From contig NZ_FOVZ01000007.1 of the NCBI RefSeq assembly GCF_900115295.1, positions 1 to 64,000 on the forward strand: a DNA stretch of 64,000 bases, in the 5' to 3' direction. Position 1 is the first letter of the stretch. Each line of letters begins with the position of its first letter. The notes below the pieces were generated by a model that did not search any database, was not told the DNA's origin, and saw only the letters and a list, made by a program, of their open reading frames with translations. Shown here in pieces: positions 63,010-64,000 of the stretch. The DNA is from Sphingomonas sp. OK281. GTDB lineage: Bacteria; Pseudomonadota; Alphaproteobacteria; Sphingomonadales; Sphingomonadaceae. The position numbers and the translations under genes are program-made.

Positions 63010-64000
63010 TCATGCCGTGACAAGCGGTGCCGGACGTCCCGCATCGCTCTTGCGTCGTCCGTATGCGAAGTAGATCACCAGACCGATGACGTTCCAGATG
63101 ACGAACCGCCCGAGCGTCGCGGTCGGCAGGCTCGAGAGCAGATACAAGCATCCGGCTACCGTCAATCCTCCGACCAGATACGCGGCCGGGCAACGAAACA
63201 GGCGAGGCATGTCCGGCGCGGTCCGGCGCAGCACGATGAGACAGACGCCCACCGAAATGAATGCGATCAGTGTGCCCGCATTGGCCAGTTCGGCGATCTC
63301 GTCGAGTCGGAAGAAGCCAGCGACGGCGGCGATCGTCAGGCCCGTCAGGAGCGTGATCATCGTCGGACCGCCGGACCGTGGGCTGACTGTTGCGAGCCGT
63401 CGCGGCAAAAGGCCATCACGCGCCATCACGAAGAAAATGCGGCTCTGCCCGTACATCATCACCAGGATCACCGAAGGCAGCGCGATGACAGCGGCGAGCG
63501 CGATTAACTGCGCTGCGAACGGCTGGCTCAACTGGCGCAGCACGAGCGCAAGCGGCTCGGGCGAATTGGCCAGCTGCGTGAACGGCAAAGCGCCGATCGC
63601 GGCGATCGCAACCGCCATGTAGATTACCGTGCACACCAGCATCGAACCGATAATCCCGATCGTCAGATCGCGCTTCGGGTTCTTGGTCTCCTCGGCGGAC
63701 GTTGCGACGGCATCGAACCCGTAAAACGCAAAGAACACGATCGCTGCTGCCGCCATAACCCCGCGCTTGTGACCGCCGATCTCGGTCGAGCCGAAGCCGT
63801 AGGGCATGAACGGTTGCAGATTGCCGCTCTTGAACGCGGGCAGCGCGTAGACGACGAAGATCGTCAGCGCGACCAGCTTGATGACGACGAGGACAATGTT
63901 GAGCGTCGCGCTCTGCCGTGTACCCAGGATCAGCATACCCATCACGGCTAGCGACACGAACACCGCCGGCAGGTTGATCAGCCCCCCGCCATGCGGTCCG
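63010..64000 (-). CDS. APC-family amino-acid permease, 5' end outside window
   Basis: About 330 C-terminal residues are present, with eight to nine hydrophobic helices. Family segments include FFAFYGFDAVATSAEETKNP (the conserved GFD/EE helix), RDLTIGIIGSM and QSRIFFVMARDGLLP. The pattern fits the cationic amino-acid transporter subgroup (YfnA/CAT-like). It imports or exchanges amino acids across the inner membrane. The gene ends 74 bp before the GH27 start, with which it may be co-transcribed. Substrate cannot be fixed from this part. Confidence 0.87.
   Translation of the reverse strand, partial: GPHGGGLINLPAVFVSLAVMGMLILGTRQSATLNIVLVVIKLVALTIFVVYALPAFKSGNLQPFMPYGFGSTEIGGHKRGVMAAAAIVFFAFYGFDAVATSAEETKNPKRDLTIGIIGSMLVCTVIYMAVAIAAIGALPFTQLANSPEPLALVLRQLSQPFAAQLIALAAVIALPSVILVMMYGQSRIFFVMARDGLLPRRLATVSPRSGGPTMITLLTGLTIAAVAGFFRLDEIAELANAGTLIAFISVGVCLIVLRRTAPDMPRLFRCPAAYLVGGLTVAGCLYLLSSLPTATLGRFVIWNVIGLVIYFAYGRRKSDAGRPAPLVTA

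Noticed and set aside
1..64000. tRNA, rRNA and riboswitch genes
   Set aside because: No cloverleaf-type T-loop consensus with matching acceptor stem, no rRNA sequence and no known riboswitch core were recognised by eye. A covariance-model search would be decisive.

Overview
The window looks like the chromosome of a sphingomonad (Sphingomonadaceae, Alphaproteobacteria). The evidence is high-GC coding DNA, four large TonB-dependent receptors (two of the type shared by Caulobacter, Xanthomonas and sphingomonads), a flavin-dependent tryptophan-halogenase homologue beside a receptor, a cupin-like protein of the kind that accompanies such receptors, and a cellulose operon with a fused bcsAB gene. 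No rRNA, tRNA, CRISPR array or intact mobile element was seen.

Layout. 0-11 kb is an accessory stretch: the tail of an IS3-type transposase, small lipoproteins, an intact SRAP/YedK-type DNA-repair protein, a two-TM potassium channel, a wrecked umuC joined in frame to a wrecked DUF4440 gene, two membrane proteins of unknown role, a DUF4262 protein, a TetX-like flavin monooxygenase and a serine hydrolase. 11.3-25.7 kb is a carbohydrate-use locus. On the minus strand lie a TonB receptor, a halogenase and a ROK repressor, followed by a heavily mutated GH27 alpha-galactosidase. Divergently transcribed are a ROK sugar kinase and a large GH2 enzyme with a LamG-like domain. A cupin/JmjC-like protein and a broken sialate O-acetylesterase close the locus. 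A galacto(gluco)mannan-type substrate fits these families but is inference. 25.7-36.1 kb is mixed: an orphan immunity-like gene abutting the broken esterase, a 7TM-AraC regulator with an S41 peptidase, a NUDIX hydrolase, a second TonB receptor, a ChaN/Tiki-like protein and a decayed IS5-family element. 36.5-40.6 kb holds an OmpR-type orphan regulator and a third TonB receptor whose upstream region carries PHO-box-like repeats.

41.4-52.8 kb is the cellulose region. A frameshifted PAS-GGDEF gene precedes a compact six-gene bcs operon (bcsR-like, bcsQ, bcsAB fusion, bcsC, bcsD, bcsZ). All internal junctions are ATG/TGA-type overlaps or short overlaps. 53.7-64 kb is a second glycan locus: a fourth TonB receptor, a GH127 beta-L-arabinofuranosidase, a HEFSH metallopeptidase-like lipoprotein, an intact GH27 enzyme and the 3' part of an APC amino-acid permease. 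GH127 plus GH27 suggests plant arabinose- and galactose-bearing glycoproteins, possibly extensins.

A striking feature is decay. Six loci (umuC, DUF4440, GH27, esterase, IS5, GGDEF) carry nonsense mutations, frameshifts or deletions while their neighbours are intact.
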